Below are positions 62,221 through 64,000 of a stretch of DNA of 64,000 nucleotides, piece by piece. Numbering within the stretch: position 1 is the stretch's first letter; every line of letters starts with the position of its first letter. The translations under genes and the position numbers were made by a program. Under the pieces are notes generated by a model, which did not search any database, was not told where the DNA came from, and worked only from the letters and a program-made list of their open reading frames with translations. The DNA lies in the NCBI GenBank assembly GCA_017554445.1, contig JAFZIJ010000126.1:1-64000 (forward strand), given 5' to 3'. The DNA is from Victivallales bacterium. Its GTDB lineage: Bacteria; Verrucomicrobiota; Lentisphaeria; Oligosphaerales; Oligosphaeraceae.

Positions 62221-62266
62221 AGCCCATCTCCAGATCATCCTGTTCCTCCAGAATTTCCAGTTACGC

Positions 62267-63022
62267 CTAAAAATAACCGCCTTTGGCGATGATTTCAGAT
62301 ATGGAATCGCCCTGCCGCACCCATGAGAAAATGTCGATTTCATTCTTCTCAATGCCTTCCGCGCGAAGCAACACAGGATAGGCGATTTCACGCGGGATGC
62401 AAAGCACACCATCAATATCACCGAAGATAATGTCGCCTGGGCGAACCGTCACATTACCAATTTTCACAGGAACTTGGTAATGCGTGATCATGCAGCGGCC
62501 GAGACTGCCGTTGGAAGTGCGATATTTGTAGAAGATTGGGAAGTTCTGTTCCAGAATCTGCTTCGTGTCACGGATGCCGCCCGCGATGACCGCGCCGCGA
62601 ATCTGCTTGCTCTTCGCCGTCGCCGTCATGACGCCGCCCCACAGCGATGCTTCCGTGTCTTCCGACGTATCCCACACAACGACGCCTTCGGGCTTCATTT
62701 CGTCCAACATCTGCGCACGGAAGGTCATTTCGCCTTCAATCATCACGTTGGGCGCGCTCTTCACGGTGAACGCTTCACCGCAGACGACCATTTCATCCCG
62801 CAACGGCATGATGCTGCTCGGCAGATTCTGATGGAGCAGCGTCAATTCGCGCATGACATCGTTGATACAGCCTGTATAGAGTCGTTCATAGCGTTCGCAA
62901 AGTTCCTTCACGGGAATCGGAAATTCGTTCGTCGGGATGTGCTGCCGCGTTGCGATCAGCTTATCCAGTTTCATCAGCCCCGCTTCTTTCGCGCGTTCAC
63001 GCATGTCTTGTAGAGATGGCAT
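62267..63022 (-). CDS. RraA-like / HMG-aldolase-type protein
   Basis: 251 aa. The family signatures are GGVMTATAKSKQIRGAVIAG, GGIRDTKQ and GDIIFGDIDGVLCIP, which hold the Mg and substrate residues in RraA-like aldolases/dehydratases. The N-terminal ~50 residues are extra. Members split 4-carboxy-4-hydroxy-2-oxoadipate-type substrates or act on sugar-derived acids; RNase E inhibition is a property of enterobacterial RraA only. It follows the GH10 gene by 12 bp. Confidence 0.8.
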   Translation of the reverse strand: MPSLQDMRERAKEAGLMKLDKLIATRQHIPTNEFPIPVKELCERYERLYTGCINDVMRELTLLHQNLPSSIMPLRDEMVVCGEAFTVKSAPNVMIEGEMTFRAQMLDEMKPEGVVVWDTSEDTEASLWGGVMTATAKSKQIRGAVIAGGIRDTKQILEQNFPIFYKYRTSNGSLGRCMITHYQVPVKIGNVTVRPGDIIFGDIDGVLCIPREIAYPVLLRAEGIEKNEIDIFSWVRQGDSISEIIAKGGYF

Positions 63023-63034
63023 GTTTTGTTTCTC

Positions 63035-64000
63035 CTATAGTTTGATTTCAAATTTGTTGGCAAGTTTTTTCAGTAAAGATAACGGCCGTGTAACGACACC
63101 ACCATCCGTTGCGACTTCAATGTCATAATCGCCATAGAATCCCTTGAACACGGCTTCTCCGTTCACTACATCCAGTTCGAGATCCGTATGATACTGCTTC
63201 TGGAAGAGATTGCAAATCATTTCATACGCAGGCTTCGGCGTGAAATCATAACGGATCAATCCGCCGTAATAGTAGTTTTCACCGTAAGTCATATCGCCAG
63301 GCACGGCACCATGCGCAAAACCGTCAACCAAATTCCAGTAGATGACGGCCTCCGTCGCCGGATGGCTGAACCACATGCGATAGAGATTGTATATGATTTC
63401 CATCTGAATCTCTTCGTCGGCGGCATCTCCGCTGTACGCGGGAATCGTCGATTCCGTGATTTGGATTGGCTTGTTGAAACGACCGTATGTGTCTAACACA
63501 TTGAAAATCAATTCCGGATCATAGTATTTCCGCGCGGCTTCGAGCTCCTGTTCAGCACGATGGAACATATGGAACTGCATGCCGATTTTGTCGATGCGCG
63601 CACCTTTGAGCAAGGCGCGTTCAATCTGCATGTAGTAGCCACTGCGGCTTTTCAGGAAATTGCCAAACGTATGCGGTTTGTCTTCGTTGATAACCAATTG
63701 GTTGGCGGGGAAGAAGCGTTCGGCTTCCGCAAAGCTCCATTCGATGAAATCGTCTGCTTCGAAGAAGTTTCCATAACGCTCCGGTTGCGAACCTCTGAAT
63801 GTCTCATTCGTGACTTCCCAATCGCGAATCCGCTTGGCGTAGCGTTCCGCCAATTCACGGAAACGTTTGTCAAGACACGCTTTTTCGTAGGCGATGTCGC
63901 CCATCGCCCATGACGGCATGAAAGCCGTGTAGTTCAGGCAGTGTGCTTTCGGCATGATACCGTTCGCTTCACAATATTCGAGACAGAGGTCAGGCGCGGG
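63035..64000 (-). CDS. GH10 endo-1,4-beta-xylanase-like hydrolase (5' partial)
   Basis: 321 residues are visible; the frame is open to the right edge, so the N-terminus is missing. The edge segment CEANGIMPKAHCLNYTAF corresponds to the GH10 strand that usually reads (A)xGxxVRGHxLVWH. The acid/base Glu is in DWEVTNE (63803-63805) and the nucleophile Glu in PIQITESTIP. The last ~90 residues are a beta-rich tail. It would cut xylan or related beta-1,4 chains; location is unknown without the N-terminus. Confidence 0.88.
   Translation of the reverse strand, partial: PAPDLCLEYCEANGIMPKAHCLNYTAFMPSWAMGDIAYEKACLDKRFRELAERYAKRIRDWEVTNETFRGSQPERYGNFFEADDFIEWSFAEAERFFPANQLVINEDKPHTFGNFLKSRSGYYMQIERALLKGARIDKIGMQFHMFHRAEQELEAARKYYDPELIFNVLDTYGRFNKPIQITESTIPAYSGDAADEEIQMEIIYNLYRMWFSHPATEAVIYWNLVDGFAHGAVPGDMTYGENYYYGGLIRYDFTPKPAYEMICNLFQKQYHTDLELDVVNGEAVFKGFYGDYDIEVATDGGVVTRPLSLLKKLANKFEIKL

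Noticed and set aside
1..64000. tRNA, rRNA, riboswitch or replication-origin elements
   Set aside because: I looked for CCA-ended cloverleaf-like segments, conserved rRNA blocks and DnaA-box clusters in the spacers and saw none that I could support; short RNAs could be missed by eye.

Overview
The window looks like a chromosomal piece of an uncultivated Gram-negative bacterium. The outer-membrane logic (LolA-like carrier, LpxL-like acyltransferase, AsmA-like protein), an NqrD subunit, SUMF1-like and haem-c modules of the kind common in planctomycete-type genomes, DUF4838/GH-rich content and repeat-filled spacers suggest the PVC superphylum (Lentisphaerota or Kiritimatiellota, probably from a gut). 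This placement is inferred from gene content; there is no rRNA or tRNA in the window.

Layout. (1) 1-9.7 kb, + strand: a giant haem-c/SUMF1-like protein (cut by the left edge), a beta-propeller di-haem protein, a HipA-like kinase and a DUF4838 secreted protein. (2) 9.8-15.0 kb, - strand: nqrD without its usual partners, an AsmA-like giant and a small secreted protein. (3) 15.3-19.2 kb, +: rdgC-acpS-cinA-recA, led by a good sigma70-type promoter. (4) 19.3-24.0 kb: a TolB-like/LamG-like protein, a GH10-like hydrolase and, on -, a Pro/Gly-rich surface protein. (5) 24.2-44.6 kb, +: a 20-kb run of close-packed genes that is an aryl-polyene (APE/flexirubin-like) biosynthesis cluster: three intact ketosynthases, two half-length KS-like partners, two ACPs, two hotdog dehydratases, a ketoreductase, thioesterase, AMP-ligase, two acyltransferases, a GT2-DUF2062 protein, LolA-like carrier, an MMPL exporter fused to its lipoprotein, and a CrtI-like oxidoreductase. 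A RhuM-family gene interrupts it. (6) 44.9-46.2 kb: vsr and a DUF5131 protein. (7) 46.3-64 kb: plant-polysaccharide and sugar catabolism (twin Gfo/Idh/MocA oxidoreductases, GH105, 2-hydroxyacid dehydrogenase, GH2, GH78, DUF2264, esterase, MBL hydrolase, SDR, RraA-like, GH10 cut by the right edge), with an AT-rich ATP-grasp gene in the middle.

How the parts work together. The APE cluster encodes everything expected for starter activation (AMP-ligase), chain building (KS/KS-like pairs, ACP, KR, DH), release (thioesterase), transfer to a lipid (acyltransferases, GT) and export (LolA-like, MMPL-lipoprotein). I see no ammonia lyase or methyltransferase. The acpS gene 10 kb upstream could load the ACPs.

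The most unusual non-coding feature is a set of tandem mini-repeats with periods of 7, 9 and 10 bp that fill many spacers. Several families recur at separate loci, often just before a start codon or just after a stop-codon hairpin. In three places they overlap a start codon or the end of a coding sequence.
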